Counted from the stretch's first letter, positions 9,446 to 19,040 are shown. The stretch: DNA of 64,000 nt from Corynebacterium faecale (GCF_030408735.1 NZ_CP047204.1:806001-870000), one strand, 5' to 3'. The notes: generated by a model not told the origin, from the letters alone. Program-made: numbers and translations.

Positions 9446-11074
9446 CTATCGGTTTGTGCGGTACCACCTGATCAGAGCGTCGGTGGAGGAGTCACCGGAG
9501 TCCACGTCGACCTCGCCGGAGACAGCCGGGGCGAGGTTGCTGGCCTGCTGCTTGCCCAGCTCCACACCCCACTGATCGAAGGAGTTGATATCCCAGATGA
9601 CACCCTGGACGAAAACGATGTGTTCATACAGGGCGATGAGTGCGCCGAGCACCGCCGGGGTCAGCTCCTCCGCGAGGATGGTGGTGGTGGGGCGGTTGCC
9701 CGGCATGACCTTGTGGTTGACCAGGTCTGCTGACACACCTTCCGCAGCGATCTCCTCGGCGGTCTTGCCGAAGGCGAGCACTTTGGTCTGGGCGAAGAAG
9801 TTGCTCATCAGCAGATCATGCATGGACTTGTCGCCGGCGGGGAGATCCTGCTTCGGACGGGCGAAGCCGATGAAATCAGCCGGGACGAGGCGGGTGCCCT
9901 GATGGATCAACTGGAAGAAGGCGTGCTGGCCGTTGGTGCCAGGCTCACCCCAGTAGATCTCGCCTGTGCCGGTGGTGACGGGGGAACCGTCGCGGCGGAC
10001 GGACTTGCCGTTGGATTCCATGGTCAGCTGCTGCAGGTAGGCGGCGAAGCGGGAGAGATCCTCGGAGTAGGGGAGCACCGCGTGGGTCTCGGCGCCGTGG
10101 AAGTCGGAGTACCAGACACCGAGCAGTGCCATGAGGACTGGGACGTTCTTGGAGAATTCAGTGGAACGGAAGTGCTCGTCCATGGCGTTGAATCCACCGA
10201 GGAACCGCATGAAGTCGCGTGGTCCGATGACCGCCATGAGGGACAGTCCGACGGCGGAGTCCACGGAGTAACGGCCACCCACCCAGTCCCAGAACCCGAA
10301 CATGTTCTCGGTGTCGATACCGAATGCGGCTACCTTCTCCGCGTTGGTGGATACGGCGACGAAGTGCTTGGCCACGGCGTCCTCGGAACCGAGCTGTTCG
10401 ATGAGCCAGTTCTTGGCGGCATTGGCATTGGCCAGGGTTTCCTGGGTGGTGAAGGTCTTGGAGGCGATGACAAACAGCGTTGATTCTGCATCCAGGTCCT
10501 CGAGTACGGAAACCATGTCCGCCGGGTCAACGTTGGAGACAAACTCCGCGGTGATACCCGCTGTGGCGTAGGCGCGCAGTGCCTTGGTGGCCATGGCTGG
10601 GCCCAGATCGGAACCACCGATGCCGATGTTGACCACCTTCTTGATGGTGCGCCCGGTGTGACCGAGCCAGGCACCGGAACGCAGGGCAGTGGCGAAATCA
10701 CGCATGCGACCGAGGACCTCATGCACATCGGCTGCCACATCCTGGCCATCAACGGTGAGATCCTCCTCCGCAGGAAGGCGGAGTGCAGTGTGCAGCACTG
10801 CGCGATCCTCGGTGTTATTGATGTGGTCGCCGCGGAACAGTGCTTCGATTCGGTCCTTGAGCCCTGCTTCCTCTGCGAGGGCGACGAGGTTGGCGAGGGT
10901 GGCGTCGTCAAGCAGGTTTTTTGACAGATCGACCCGCAGACCGGCGGCGTCAAAGGTGAGTTTGTCCGCGCGCTCGCTGTCCTGGAAGAGGTCACGCAGG
11001 GTGGTGCCCGCTGAATCCTCGAAACGCTGGGTTAATGCCTGCCAGGCAGCGGTGGTCGTGATGTCGTTCGCCAT
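9446..11074 (-). CDS. pgi: glucose-6-phosphate isomerase
   Basis: Pgi interconverts glucose-6-phosphate and fructose-6-phosphate in glycolysis and gluconeogenesis. The 542-aa product has the GIGGSDLGP sugar-phosphate loop, SKTFTTQET, the signature [19 protein letters not shown], and the C-terminal QWGVELGKQ. It is nearly identical over long stretches to C. glutamicum Pgi as I recall it. I chose the ATG at 11074 (protein [11 protein letters not shown]) because GAGGAG lies 6 nt upstream and the C. glutamicum protein begins there. The longer frame to 11116 runs through this ribosome binding site. It is first in the leftward run toward dedA. Confidence 0.97.
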   Translation of the reverse strand: MANDITTTAAWQALTQRFEDSAGTTLRDLFQDSERADKLTFDAAGLRVDLSKNLLDDATLANLVALAEEAGLKDRIEALFRGDHINNTEDRAVLHTALRLPAEEDLTVDGQDVAADVHEVLGRMRDFATALRSGAWLGHTGRTIKKVVNIGIGGSDLGPAMATKALRAYATAGITAEFVSNVDPADMVSVLEDLDAESTLFVIASKTFTTQETLANANAAKNWLIEQLGSEDAVAKHFVAVSTNAEKVAAFGIDTENMFGFWDWVGGRYSVDSAVGLSLMAVIGPRDFMRFLGGFNAMDEHFRSTEFSKNVPVLMALLGVWYSDFHGAETHAVLPYSEDLSRFAAYLQQLTMESNGKSVRRDGSPVTTGTGEIYWGEPGTNGQHAFFQLIHQGTRLVPADFIGFARPKQDLPAGDKSMHDLLMSNFFAQTKVLAFGKTAEEIAAEGVSADLVNHKVMPGNRPTTTILAEELTPAVLGALIALYEHIVFVQGVIWDINSFDQWGVELGKQQASNLAPAVSGEVDVDSGDSSTDALIRWYRTNR

Positions 11075-11189
11075 GAAAACTCCTCGGTGAGAAGGGGGGA
11101 AAGGTATACCTTTCAACTTAGCCCGGAACCAGGTGGGCGCGCAGGGTTAGCTGAAAGGCCGTTCCCCAGGCTGCTCGGCCCCCAGTTTT

Positions 11190-12275
11190 TTAGTGGCGGA
11201 AGATGGCACCGGCCGCCTGTCCATCGGGGAGCGCCAAAACCACATCGATCCGACCGCTGTTGATGAGCGTGTTGGAGATGGCGCCATCCAGCTCCACGCT
11301 GCGTGGATGGTTTTCCAGCACACGTTCCGCCACCACCAGGGTTTCCACGCGGCCGGTCATGGCCTCGGACATGATCAGCTCCGGATCATTGGTGGCCAGG
11401 CCGGTGCCCAGGGCTTCGGAGAGGCGGTCGATGAGCTGCTCATGCCTGCGGGTGGATTCCTCCGCCACCAGGGGCCAGGCCGCGGCATGGAGGTCCGCGT
11501 CGCTGAGGCGATCCGGATTGCCCGCCACGATGGAATCCAACATGGTGACATTGTGGAGATGGTCCCGCAGGGCACCCTGGTGCTCAACCACGCCGGCCAG
11601 AACCAGCGGGCGCTTGTCACCGGTGAATCTCTTCTCCACGTTCTTACCCACGTTCTGGAGGAAACCACTGAGCACATTGTGCTCACGGGGGCCGTGTCCG
11701 TGTGCCGGGGCGTTGTGTCCCGTTTGATGCTGGAACTGCGGTTCACGGGTGGAGAAGCCCTCCACATCTTCGGCTGACGCGGGGATGAGTTCCAGGGGAA
11801 GTTCGGTGATGGTGGCACGATCAGCTGCGAGGAGACGCACCTTGTTCTGGCTGAGGGCGAGGATGAGGAATTCCAGGTCATTGGTGACCAGGGAGAGTAT
11901 CGGGCGCAGGTTGGGGTGGTCACCAACGGTCACCTGGGGTGTGAAGCTGCGGTCCACGCGGAAATGGCGCGTTCCACCTGGGGCGGAGAAGATCGCCAGT
12001 CCGTCACATTGGGTCTGCCAGAACATCTCATCGCTCATCATGGCTTCAACGGGGGCCAGCAGGGCATCGGCATCCACGTCCGGATACTGCCCGGCCAGCG
12101 TCGTGCGGGCTTCGGCCAGCAGTGGGCGCAACCGTTGGGAGTCGGAGAGTTTCTCCACCCCGCCGCGATGGGTCGGGATCACGAAGGACACTGCCGGTCC
12201 TGACTGTTTGGCCAGGCCCCGCAGATCATCGTGCCGGATCGGATCAGAGTGCTTGATGATATTTCGGGTATCCAT
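11190..12275 (-). CDS. eRF1/Vms1-like (baeRF-type) protein
   Basis: The 361-aa protein has the layout of bacterial archaeo-eukaryotic-release-factor-like (baeRF) proteins. It has an N-terminal VSFVIPTHRGG segment, a middle NDLEFLILALSQNKVRLLAADR block resembling the eRF1 domain-2 fold of that group, and a C-terminal RIDVVLALPDGQAAGAIFRH block typical of an L7Ae-like end. A variable Gly/His-rich loop (about residues 190-205) sits where a GGQ-type loop would be, but no GGQ is present. Baeufs of this kind are proposed to act on stalled ribosomes; activity here is inference. A TAGGGT box lies 6 nt before the ATG, so the mRNA is probably leaderless. Confidence 0.6.
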   Translation of the reverse strand: MDTRNIIKHSDPIRHDDLRGLAKQSGPAVSFVIPTHRGGVEKLSDSQRLRPLLAEARTTLAGQYPDVDADALLAPVEAMMSDEMFWQTQCDGLAIFSAPGGTRHFRVDRSFTPQVTVGDHPNLRPILSLVTNDLEFLILALSQNKVRLLAADRATITELPLELIPASAEDVEGFSTREPQFQHQTGHNAPAHGHGPREHNVLSGFLQNVGKNVEKRFTGDKRPLVLAGVVEHQGALRDHLHNVTMLDSIVAGNPDRLSDADLHAAAWPLVAEESTRRHEQLIDRLSEALGTGLATNDPELIMSEAMTGRVETLVVAERVLENHPRSVELDGAISNTLINSGRIDVVLALPDGQAAGAIFRH

Positions 12276-12281
12276 AACCCG

Positions 12282-12287
12282 ACCCTA
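12282..12287 (-). promoter_or_regulatory. -10-like box of the baeRF-type gene
   Basis: On the reverse strand TAGGGT ends 6 nt before the ATG at 12275 and no Shine-Dalgarno sequence is present, consistent with a leaderless message. Confidence 0.45.
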
Positions 12288-12341
12288 CCTAAGTGATGCC
12301 GGTCACGAAAGGGTGATCGGGTGGTGGGCAGTCACATCTGC

Positions 12342-12644
12342 TCAGAGCTTGCCGCGTCCCATGCGCAGGAGAATGGCCGCCAGGGCTGGTCCCTCTTCGC
12401 CGATCTCATCACGGAACTGGTTGATGATGGCCACTTCGCGGGTGTGCACCAGGCGGGTACCACCGGATTCCATGCGGGTCTTGCCGATCACCTGGGCGAT
12501 CTGGGTGCGGCGTTTCACGGAATCCAGGATCTCACGGTTGAGGCGGTCGATCTCTTCGCGATACTTCTGAATCTCCGCATCAGAGAGAGGGTCATCCGTG
12601 CCCGTGGGCATTCTGATCTCGAAGTTTTCATCAGCATTAGTCAT
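12342..12644 (-). CDS. chorismate mutase (AroQ type, monofunctional)
   Basis: This is a 100-aa all-helical AroQ-fold chorismate mutase, which converts chorismate to prephenate for Phe/Tyr synthesis. The sequence DDPLSDAEIQKYREEIDRL, then ILDSVKRRTQIAQVIGKTR, then RLVHTREVAIINQFR and LLRMGRGKL closely follows the C. glutamicum enzyme. In C. glutamicum, chorismate mutase depends on complex formation with DAHP synthase. The ATG at 12644 is the only sensible start. Reading further upstream gives a frame with no homology that is antisense to pcrA. It diverges from pcrA across 67 bp, and the baeRF gene follows after 66 bp. Confidence 0.92.
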   Translation of the reverse strand: MTNADENFEIRMPTGTDDPLSDAEIQKYREEIDRLNREILDSVKRRTQIAQVIGKTRMESGGTRLVHTREVAIINQFRDEIGEEGPALAAILLRMGRGKL

Positions 12645-12697
12645 GGACACTATTCTGCCATGTTCGCAGGCCGGGGCTGGGTGTCCACCCCACCTAG

Positions 12698-12703
12698 TAG
12701 GTT
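12698..12703 (+). promoter_or_regulatory. -10-like box of pcrA
   Basis: TAGGTT ends 8 nt before the ATG at 12712. This spacing supports a leaderless transcript and favours that ATG over the adjacent GTG at 12709. Confidence 0.4.
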
Positions 12704-12711
12704 GATAGGTG

Positions 12712-15138
12712 ATGAATACTGCACACAATCCTTTCGCCCCCCTTCCCTCCCAGACGGGTGAACAACCCGGTGCCCAGGTCGGAGCTGAACTGACCTCCGG
12801 GCTCAACGAACAGCAGCAGGCTGCTGTGGAACACATCGGTGCCCCGCTGTTGATCGTGGCGGGTGCCGGTTCCGGCAAGACCGCTGTGCTCACCCGGCGC
12901 ATCGCCTACCTCATGCGCTACCGGGGTGTGCACCCCCAGCAGATCCTGGCCATCACCTTCACCAACAAGGCTGCAGCCGAGATGCGTGAGCGCGTCAGCC
13001 AGCTGGTGGGCCCCGTGGCTGCACGCATGTGGGTGGCCACCTTCCACTCCGTGTGCGTGCGCATTCTGCGGCAGCAGGCACAGCTGGTGGAGGGGTTGAA
13101 CACCAACTTCACCATCTATGACTCGGATGATTCCAGGCGTCTGCTCACCATGATCGCCAAGGATCTGGAGCTGGACATCAAGAAGTTCTCCGCCCGGACC
13201 CTGTCCTCGGCGATCTCCAACCTGAAAAATGAGTTGATCACCCCGGCCGATGCCCTGGCGGATGCCGAACGCACCCATAATCCTTTTGAGAACGTGGTGG
13301 CCCGTGTCTATGTGGAGTACCAGCAGCGCCTGCGCCGTGCCAATGCCGTCGATTTTGATGATCTGATCGGCGAGGTGGTGCGGATCTTCACCGAGCACCC
13401 ACAGGTGGCGGACCACTACCGTCGCCGCTTCCGCCATGTGTTGATCGATGAGTACCAGGACACCAACCATGCCCAGTATGAACTGATCTCCACCCTGGTG
13501 GGCCGCCCGGACCAGGATCCCTCGGAGCTGTGTGTGGTGGGCGATTCTGATCAGTCCATCTACGCCTTCCGTGGTGCCACCATCCGCAATATCGAGGAGT
13601 TTGAGCGTGATTTCACCAATGCGCGCACCATCCTCCTGGAGCAGAATTACCGTTCCACGCAGACGATTCTCTCCGCCGCCAACGCGGTGATCTCCCAGAA
13701 TGAGAACCGCCGGCCCAAGAATTTGTGGACCGCGCTGGGGGAGGGGGAGCAGATTATCGGTTATGTCGCCGATAATGAACACGATGAGGCCCGCTTCATC
13801 GCCTCCGAGATTGACGCCCTGGCTGATCGCGGCATGAATTATTCGGACATGGCGATCATGTACCGCACGAATAATTCCTCCCGCGCGTTGGAGGAGGTGT
13901 TCATCCGCACCGGTGTGCCCTACAAGGTGGTGGGTGGCACCAAGTTCTATGAGCGCAAAGAAATCCGTGACATCATCGCCTACCTCCGCGTCCTGGAGAA
14001 CCCCGATGACACCGTGAATCTGCGCCGCATCATCAACACCCCCAAGCGCGGCATCGGTGACCGCGCCCAGGCGTTCATCGCCCTGCACGGGGAGAATAAC
14101 CGGATCAGCTTCGGGCAGGCGCTTATCGACGCGGCGGCTGACAAGGTCGACCTGCTTGGCTCCCGGGGCCGCAATGCGGTGGTGAAGTTCAACGAATTAA
14201 TGGACGCGTTGCGTAGTGAATTACCCGGCATGGTCAACGAGGTCACCGGCATGCCGGATATCGGCCAGGTGATCAGCCGGATCCTCGACATCACCGGCTA
14301 CAAGGCTGAGCTGGAAGCCTCCAATGATCCCCAGGATGGTGCCAGGCTGGATAACCTCAACGAGCTTGTCTCGGTTGCACGCGAGTTCTCCTCCGATGCA
14401 GCCAACCGCATGGCCTATGACACCATGGACGGCAGCGAACCCGAGGTCAATGACAACGAACCGGAGCCGGGCAGCCTGCAGGCCTTCTTGGAACGTGTCT
14501 CCCTGGTCGCTGATGCCGATCAGATCCCGGATACAGAACAGGGCGTGGTCACGCTGATGACCCTGCACACCGCCAAGGGCCTGGAGTTCCCGGTGGTATT
14601 TCTCACGGGTTGGGAGGATGGACAGTTCCCGCACCTGCGGTCCCTCGGCGATGCCAAGGAGCTGGCAGAGGAACGCCGCCTGGCCTATGTCGGGATCACC
14701 CGCGCACGCAAGCGCCTCTATGTCACCCGCGCCATGCTGCGCAGCTCCTGGGGTAACCCGGTGACCAACCCGGCATCCCGCTTCCTGCAGGAGGTCCCGG
14801 AGGATCTCATCGACTGGCGCCGTGAGGAACCCACCAGCTCCTATGGCTCCGCCTGGGCGCCGTCCGGATCCTCCTACGGTGGTGGCTATTCCTCCGGTGG
14901 GTACGGTTCCCAAACCAGGAAGACCACTCCGAGCCGTCCGAGCATCCCCACCAAGGCGACCAGGAACAAGGAGCTGGACCTGGCTGTGGGCGACCGCGTC
15001 AATCATGACAAGTACGGCCTCGGTACCGTCCTCGCCGCCGATGGCAGCGGGCCGAGGGCGACGGTGACCATCGACTTCGGCTCCGCCGGCAAGGTGCGCC
15101 TCATGCTCATCGGTGGTGTGCCGATGGAGAAGCTCTAG
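12712..15138 (+). CDS. pcrA: ATP-dependent DNA helicase PcrA/UvrD
   Basis: This 808-aa superfamily 1A 3'-5' helicase acts in nucleotide-excision repair and replication restart. The Q-motif region LNEQQQAAV is followed by Walker A AGAGSGKT (residues 50-57), the TFTNKAAAEM motif Ia, DEYQDTN (motif II), GDSDQSIYAFRGA (motif III), QNYRST, TLHTAKGLEF (motif V) and VGITRARK (motif VI). The C-terminus has a Gly/Ser/Tyr-rich linker (about 705-735). It ends in a PcrA-type Tudor-like domain (VGDRVNHDKYGLGTV to the end) known to bind RNA polymerase in relatives. A GTG at 12709 is an alternative start adding one residue. Its 3' end overlaps the convergent permease gene by 4 bp. Confidence 0.95.
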   Translation: MNTAHNPFAPLPSQTGEQPGAQVGAELTSGLNEQQQAAVEHIGAPLLIVAGAGSGKTAVLTRRIAYLMRYRGVHPQQILAITFTNKAAAEMRERVSQLVGPVAARMWVATFHSVCVRILRQQAQLVEGLNTNFTIYDSDDSRRLLTMIAKDLELDIKKFSARTLSSAISNLKNELITPADALADAERTHNPFENVVARVYVEYQQRLRRANAVDFDDLIGEVVRIFTEHPQVADHYRRRFRHVLIDEYQDTNHAQYELISTLVGRPDQDPSELCVVGDSDQSIYAFRGATIRNIEEFERDFTNARTILLEQNYRSTQTILSAANAVISQNENRRPKNLWTALGEGEQIIGYVADNEHDEARFIASEIDALADRGMNYSDMAIMYRTNNSSRALEEVFIRTGVPYKVVGGTKFYERKEIRDIIAYLRVLENPDDTVNLRRIINTPKRGIGDRAQAFIALHGENNRISFGQALIDAAADKVDLLGSRGRNAVVKFNELMDALRSELPGMVNEVTGMPDIGQVISRILDITGYKAELEASNDPQDGARLDNLNELVSVAREFSSDAANRMAYDTMDGSEPEVNDNEPEPGSLQAFLERVSLVADADQIPDTEQGVVTLMTLHTAKGLEFPVVFLTGWEDGQFPHLRSLGDAKELAEERRLAYVGITRARKRLYVTRAMLRSSWGNPVTNPASRFLQEVPEDLIDWRREEPTSSYGSAWAPSGSSYGGGYSSGGYGSQTRKTTPSRPSIPTKATRNKELDLAVGDRVNHDKYGLGTVLAADGSGPRATVTIDFGSAGKVRLMLIGGVPMEKL

Positions 15139-17699
15139 TCCCGGTATTCAGACAGCTCCACCTTCGGGGTGAACGCCCACCCGATGGCAGCGGTGATCAG
15201 TGGGGCGATCACCAGGGTGCCCAGGATCATCGGCCAGAGCGGTTCGATGAACTGAAGCGAGCCATAGAAGGTGGTCACCCCATCCTCATTGACCTTGGAC
15301 AATGATCCAGTGAGGGCAGCCCCGATATGGCCGGTGACCAACCCCAGCAGGGCCGCGCCGAGGGCACACAGCGCACCGAAAAGGGCATTGGACCACCTGC
15401 TCAGATTCGGTGCGGCACCCACTGCCTCCAGAACGATCTTTTGTCGACGGATCTGCTGGGAGGACAGAGCCAGCACCAGCGCCATCACCGCGATCATCAG
15501 CCCGGTGATTGCGGCAGCCGACACCAGACTGTCCCGATTCTGATTCGAATTCCAGGTGGGGAAACTCAGTCCCACACCGGCGGTGTCCAGGAAGAAATCC
15601 TGAATCGCTCGGGTATCACTGCTGTTGATCGGTTCGCCGTGCACCAGCACCGCACCCAGATAACTGCGTTCCAGACCCAGATCGGCAAAGGACTCCTCGG
15701 TCACCAGATGATCCCCTGACAGGGCAGGCAACACCGGGTGGGTATCCACCAGGGTGGAAGCGATATCGTCAGTGTCGTAGCTGCGGTTGTCATACCTGTT
15801 CACCTGCAGCCTCACATCCTGCAGCTGCTCATCCAGGGAAGAAATCAGGACTGCCCGCCCACCCAGATCAGCGTCATCCACATCGAAGAAATCCATCAGT
15901 TCCGGTGAGGCGATACCGATGGTGCCCCCCAGGGAATCGCTGACGGGATATACCCAGTCGCGGTCACCTGAGTAGCCGAAGGTGTAGCCATCAACCTCCA
16001 GCCAGGAATCCAGATCGCGGTATCCGTAAACATCGATGCGCTGGACACCACCAAGCTGCGCATCCACCTTCTCCACCGCGGCATCCAGATCGGATTCAAT
16101 GCCGTTATCCAGCGACAGAAACATCGTGCCCTGCGGGTAGACGGAGTTTGTCGCCGCAGTGGATTTCTCCGACTCTGCACCTGAGGACATCATTAGGGTG
16201 GTGGCGATGAAGATGACACCGGCGAGGGCGGCAACCGCCGGAATGGATCTCATGGATTGGCGCAACAGATCACGGGATGCCAGTCGCACCGCGAGCGCAC
16301 CCTTCAGATGACCCAGCAGCCACACCATCATGGGCGCGGAAGCCACCACTGCGATAACCGCGAAGAGCGTTCCGAAACCATGCAGGGTCTCCCGCCACGG
16401 GACGTACACACTGTCGGAATAGATCTGTGAAGAGCCCGCATTGTCGGTGAGCTGAAGGTACAAAAACATCAGGCCCAGGAGCACCAGCGACACCGGCCCG
16501 ATCGTCATCCATCTCCGCCAACGCATGATGCGGTCTGCCTCACCGCCCTGCACACCGCGGATGATGCTGGAGCGCCCGGCGATGAAGGCCGGCAGGAAGG
16601 CAGCAGCTGTGGAGCCGACCACCGCCAATCCCCATACCAGCAGCAACCAGTGCCAGTCGATGACCACGGGCCAGGCAGGGTAGGTCGCCGACCACCATGC
16701 AGCCGCTCCGACGGTGCCGAGGAACAGGCCGAGGGTGGCCCCCACCAGCCCCGCGAACAGGCCATACATGAGCACAGCCCAGCGGATATGCCGGGGAGTT
16801 GCCCCCTGGGAAGCCAGCAGGGCGAAGTTACGGGTCTGTCGGGAAACGGAGATGGTGAACACCGGTGAGATGAGCATCAGGAGAAGGAAGGCCACGATCG
16901 CCATGGGCACGAACCAGATGGCTCCCGCGATATAATCCCAATAGCTGGGTGAGTAGGGTGCCGATTGTTCTTCAAACGCGACCTGATCCGCAGGCGGGGG
17001 ATTGTCAATCACATCACGGGATGTCACTGTGAAGCCGACGGCATTGAGAGTCAACACATCATCCCAGGTGAAGGCCTCTGGGCCGGTGATGGCCCAGGAA
17101 CCCCCATAGTTGCCGTAGTAATCGTTATCAGCCAGGCCCGAGTAGTCTTCCCGGGACGTGATCGTGGGCTCGGGAAACACCGTCGTGCCGGACGGGGTCA
17201 CGGCAGACACAGTGACCTGGGCACCGTTGGCCAGGGTGATGGTGTCGCCGATTTCTGCGCCGAGGGTATCCAGGAACCGCTGGGGCACAAACGCCTCACC
17301 CGGCTCAGGGGCCATATCGGCTGTGGTCTGGGTGAAGTAGAGGTTTGCAGACTGGTCACCAAAAGTGGCTTCGATCGTGCCACTGAGAGTCAGCGTGGCG
17401 GTGAATCCTTCCGGGATGTTCTGGCGCAAGAGCTCATACTCAGAACTCTGCGTATCCGGCTCGCCCTCACACTCAGACAGATAACCATTGACATTTTGTT
17501 CACACACCCCACCCATATACGTCGCGGAGGTGCGGGGATTGTTGAGGAAATAGGAACTGGACTCGGAACCACTGAGGACCACACCGATGGCCGCGAGCAC
17601 CACCGGGATCATGATGAGGATGATGGCAGCCAGCGACCGCCACGGATGTTTCACCACATCGCGCCGGGTCGGGCGGGTGGCGGCAGCAAAGGAACTCAT
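15135..17699 (-). CDS. ABC transporter permease with two FtsX domains
   Basis: This is an 854-aa MacB/FtsX-type permease. A first transmembrane helix at about residues 23-43 is followed by a large extracytoplasmic region (about 45-260). A three-helix FtsX block with the FTISVSRQTRNFALLASQGATPRHIRWAVL coupling segment (about 285-315) comes next. The central region has further helices, then a second external domain (about 510-715) and a second FtsX block near the C-terminus (QQIRRQKIVLEAVGAAPNLSR). Its start overlaps the stop of the ATPase gene by 4 bp. Together with the PadR gene it forms a tight three-gene cassette. Such systems export peptides, lipids or drugs; the substrate is unknown. Confidence 0.87.
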   Translation of the reverse strand: MSSFAAATRPTRRDVVKHPWRSLAAIILIMIPVVLAAIGVVLSGSESSSYFLNNPRTSATYMGGVCEQNVNGYLSECEGEPDTQSSEYELLRQNIPEGFTATLTLSGTIEATFGDQSANLYFTQTTADMAPEPGEAFVPQRFLDTLGAEIGDTITLANGAQVTVSAVTPSGTTVFPEPTITSREDYSGLADNDYYGNYGGSWAITGPEAFTWDDVLTLNAVGFTVTSRDVIDNPPPADQVAFEEQSAPYSPSYWDYIAGAIWFVPMAIVAFLLLMLISPVFTISVSRQTRNFALLASQGATPRHIRWAVLMYGLFAGLVGATLGLFLGTVGAAAWWSATYPAWPVVIDWHWLLLVWGLAVVGSTAAAFLPAFIAGRSSIIRGVQGGEADRIMRWRRWMTIGPVSLVLLGLMFLYLQLTDNAGSSQIYSDSVYVPWRETLHGFGTLFAVIAVVASAPMMVWLLGHLKGALAVRLASRDLLRQSMRSIPAVAALAGVIFIATTLMMSSGAESEKSTAATNSVYPQGTMFLSLDNGIESDLDAAVEKVDAQLGGVQRIDVYGYRDLDSWLEVDGYTFGYSGDRDWVYPVSDSLGGTIGIASPELMDFFDVDDADLGGRAVLISSLDEQLQDVRLQVNRYDNRSYDTDDIASTLVDTHPVLPALSGDHLVTEESFADLGLERSYLGAVLVHGEPINSSDTRAIQDFFLDTAGVGLSFPTWNSNQNRDSLVSAAAITGLMIAVMALVLALSSQQIRRQKIVLEAVGAAPNLSRWSNALFGALCALGAALLGLVTGHIGAALTGSLSKVNEDGVTTFYGSLQFIEPLWPMILGTLVIAPLITAAIGWAFTPKVELSEYRD

Positions 17700-18370
17700 G
17701 GCTGGATCACCCCATCACGCACCATGATGGTGCGATCCGCCCAGGCCGCGAAGCGGGGTTCGTGGGTCACCAGAATGCCGGCTGCACCGGCATCAATGCG
17801 TGAGCGTAATACCCGCAGAACTTCTTCACCGGTGCTGGTATCCAGGGCTCCGGTCGGTTCATCGGCGAGCAGAACGGTGCGGGGTCCAATGAGTGCGCGG
17901 GCGATGGCCACACGTTGTGCCTGTCCACCGGAGATCTCCTCGGGGAAGCGGTTCGCCAGACCGGCGAGTCCCACTTCCTCCAGGGCAATCTCCACGGCCT
18001 CGCGGGGATCCGCACCATCGAGTTCCAGTGGAAGTCCGATATTCTCACCGACGGTGAGGGTGGACACCAGGTTGTAGTTCTGGAAAATCACACCGACCTT
18101 GGTCCGGCGGGCCCGGGCCGCGCGGGTGGGGCTGAGTTGTGAGACATCGGCGCCGTCGATAAGCACCCGACCGGAGGTCGGTTTCTGCAGGAGTCCCGCG
18201 ACATTGAGCAGGGTGGATTTTCCGGATCCGGACGGTCCCATGACCGCGACCAACTCGCCCGGTTCGACGGTGAGGGAGACACTGTCCAGCGCCACGACGC
18301 GCCGGGCTCCTTCGCCGAAGATGCACGAGACCTTCTGCAGTTCCAGGGCTGCGGGTTGGGTGCTATTCAT
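17696..18370 (-). CDS. ABC transporter ATP-binding protein (MacB/LolD type)
   Basis: The 224-aa ATPase has Walker A GPSGSGKST, Q-loop FQNYNLVSTLT, signature SGGQAQRVAIARAL, Walker B VLLADEPTGALD and switch histidine in VTHEPR. It pairs with the two-FtsX-domain permease that overlaps it by 4 bp. I placed the start at the ATG at 18370 (protein MNSTQPAALEL). The 24 codons upstream read through the 3' end of the regulator gene and are not homologous to ATPases. This start overlaps the padR stop region by 8 bp, which implies translational coupling with the regulator. Confidence 0.9.
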   Translation of the reverse strand: MNSTQPAALELQKVSCIFGEGARRVVALDSVSLTVEPGELVAVMGPSGSGKSTLLNVAGLLQKPTSGRVLIDGADVSQLSPTRAARARRTKVGVIFQNYNLVSTLTVGENIGLPLELDGADPREAVEIALEEVGLAGLANRFPEEISGGQAQRVAIARALIGPRTVLLADEPTGALDTSTGEEVLRVLRSRIDAGAAGILVTHEPRFAAWADRTIMVRDGVIQP

Positions 18371-18902
18371 GGCCGTTCTCGCTTTCGGGGGTGTGGAGGG
18401 TTTCAACGCGGTCAAGCCAGCGGGCCTGTGCCTCAAGTTCAAAGATGCGCTTTTCGACGAGCAACCGGTCAGTGGTCCGGGTATCCGGCAGGTTGCGGGT
18501 GCGGCGGTTGAGCGCGCGGAGGTCCTCCATGATGGACGCGCGCTGGGTGTCCAGGAGGTGGATCAGGTCAAGATCCGGGCGGGTCTGCGCGAGGGCGACC
18601 TTGGTCACCAGCTCATCGCGCTCCGCAACAGGTTGGACCACCGGCGTGCTGAACCAGTCGGTGACCAGCTGGGTGCCTGCGGGGGTGAGCTTGTAGGTGT
18701 CGGCGCTGTGGCCGGTGGGGCCGGTGGTGGTGCCGGCGGCTTCGATGTGGCCATCGCGGTGGAGGCGGGTCAGGGTCTGTGAGACCTGGCCGATGTTGAG
18801 CGGCCACACCCCGGCGGTGGTTTCTGCGAACTGGGACTGCAGTTGACTGGCGGAACGGGGTTCATCCAGGAGCAGTGCCAGGAGCGCATGTTTGATGGAC
18901 AT
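18363..18902 (-). CDS. PadR-family transcriptional regulator
   Basis: This 179-aa protein has an N-terminal PadR winged helix: MSIKHALLALLLDEPRSASQL at the start, VGQVSQTLTRLHRDGHIE-like recognition region at about 36-55, then TYKLTPAGTQLVTDWF. A helical C-terminal PadR_C/Vir-like dimerisation domain follows (about 95-175). I chose the ATG at 18902 because AAGGA lies 5 nt upstream and the protein then begins exactly at the canonical PadR N-terminus. The frame continues upstream without homology. It is the first gene of a regulator-ATPase-permease cassette, so it most likely represses its own exporter operon. Two TTAC-N3-GTAA sites lie 48-82 bp upstream. Confidence 0.87.
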   Translation of the reverse strand: MSIKHALLALLLDEPRSASQLQSQFAETTAGVWPLNIGQVSQTLTRLHRDGHIEAAGTTTGPTGHSADTYKLTPAGTQLVTDWFSTPVVQPVAERDELVTKVALAQTRPDLDLIHLLDTQRASIMEDLRALNRRTRNLPDTRTTDRLLVEKRIFELEAQARWLDRVETLHTPESENGHE

Positions 18903-18949
18903 GGCATTCCTTATATAGGAGGTAACAAGAAGCGCGTGAAAGAAATTGG

Positions 18950-18960
18950 TTACTGGGTAA
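18950..18960. promoter_or_regulatory. candidate PadR operator, half-site 1
   Basis: TTACTGGGTAA is an 11-bp palindromic element (TTAC-N3-GTAA). A second copy differing at one base lies 24 bp away, centre to centre. Both are in the padR promoter region. Confidence 0.5.
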
Positions 18961-18973
18961 TCAACCCTAATCA

Positions 18974-18984
18974 TTACTCGGTAA
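18974..18984. promoter_or_regulatory. candidate PadR operator, half-site 2
   Basis: TTACTCGGTAA is the second copy of the 11-bp element. With flanking bases the two copies also form one large inverted repeat: GGTTACTGGGTAAT against ATTACTCGGTAACC, 12 of 14 arm positions matching. Confidence 0.5.
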
Positions 18985-19040
18985 CCATTAGGGCGCAAGG
19001 GTGGGCGGGGTGCGGGGGTGGGAATTACGGAAATAGCAAA

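Noticed and set aside
11157..11180. GGCCG/CGGCC stem between pgi and the baeRF gene as a terminator
   Set aside because: The stem is only 5 bp with a 14-nt loop. The T6 run is on the wrong side for the leftward genes.
12694..14088. 464-codon reverse frame antisense to pcrA
   Set aside because: It shows no protein family features and lies over strongly conserved helicase motifs on the other strand.
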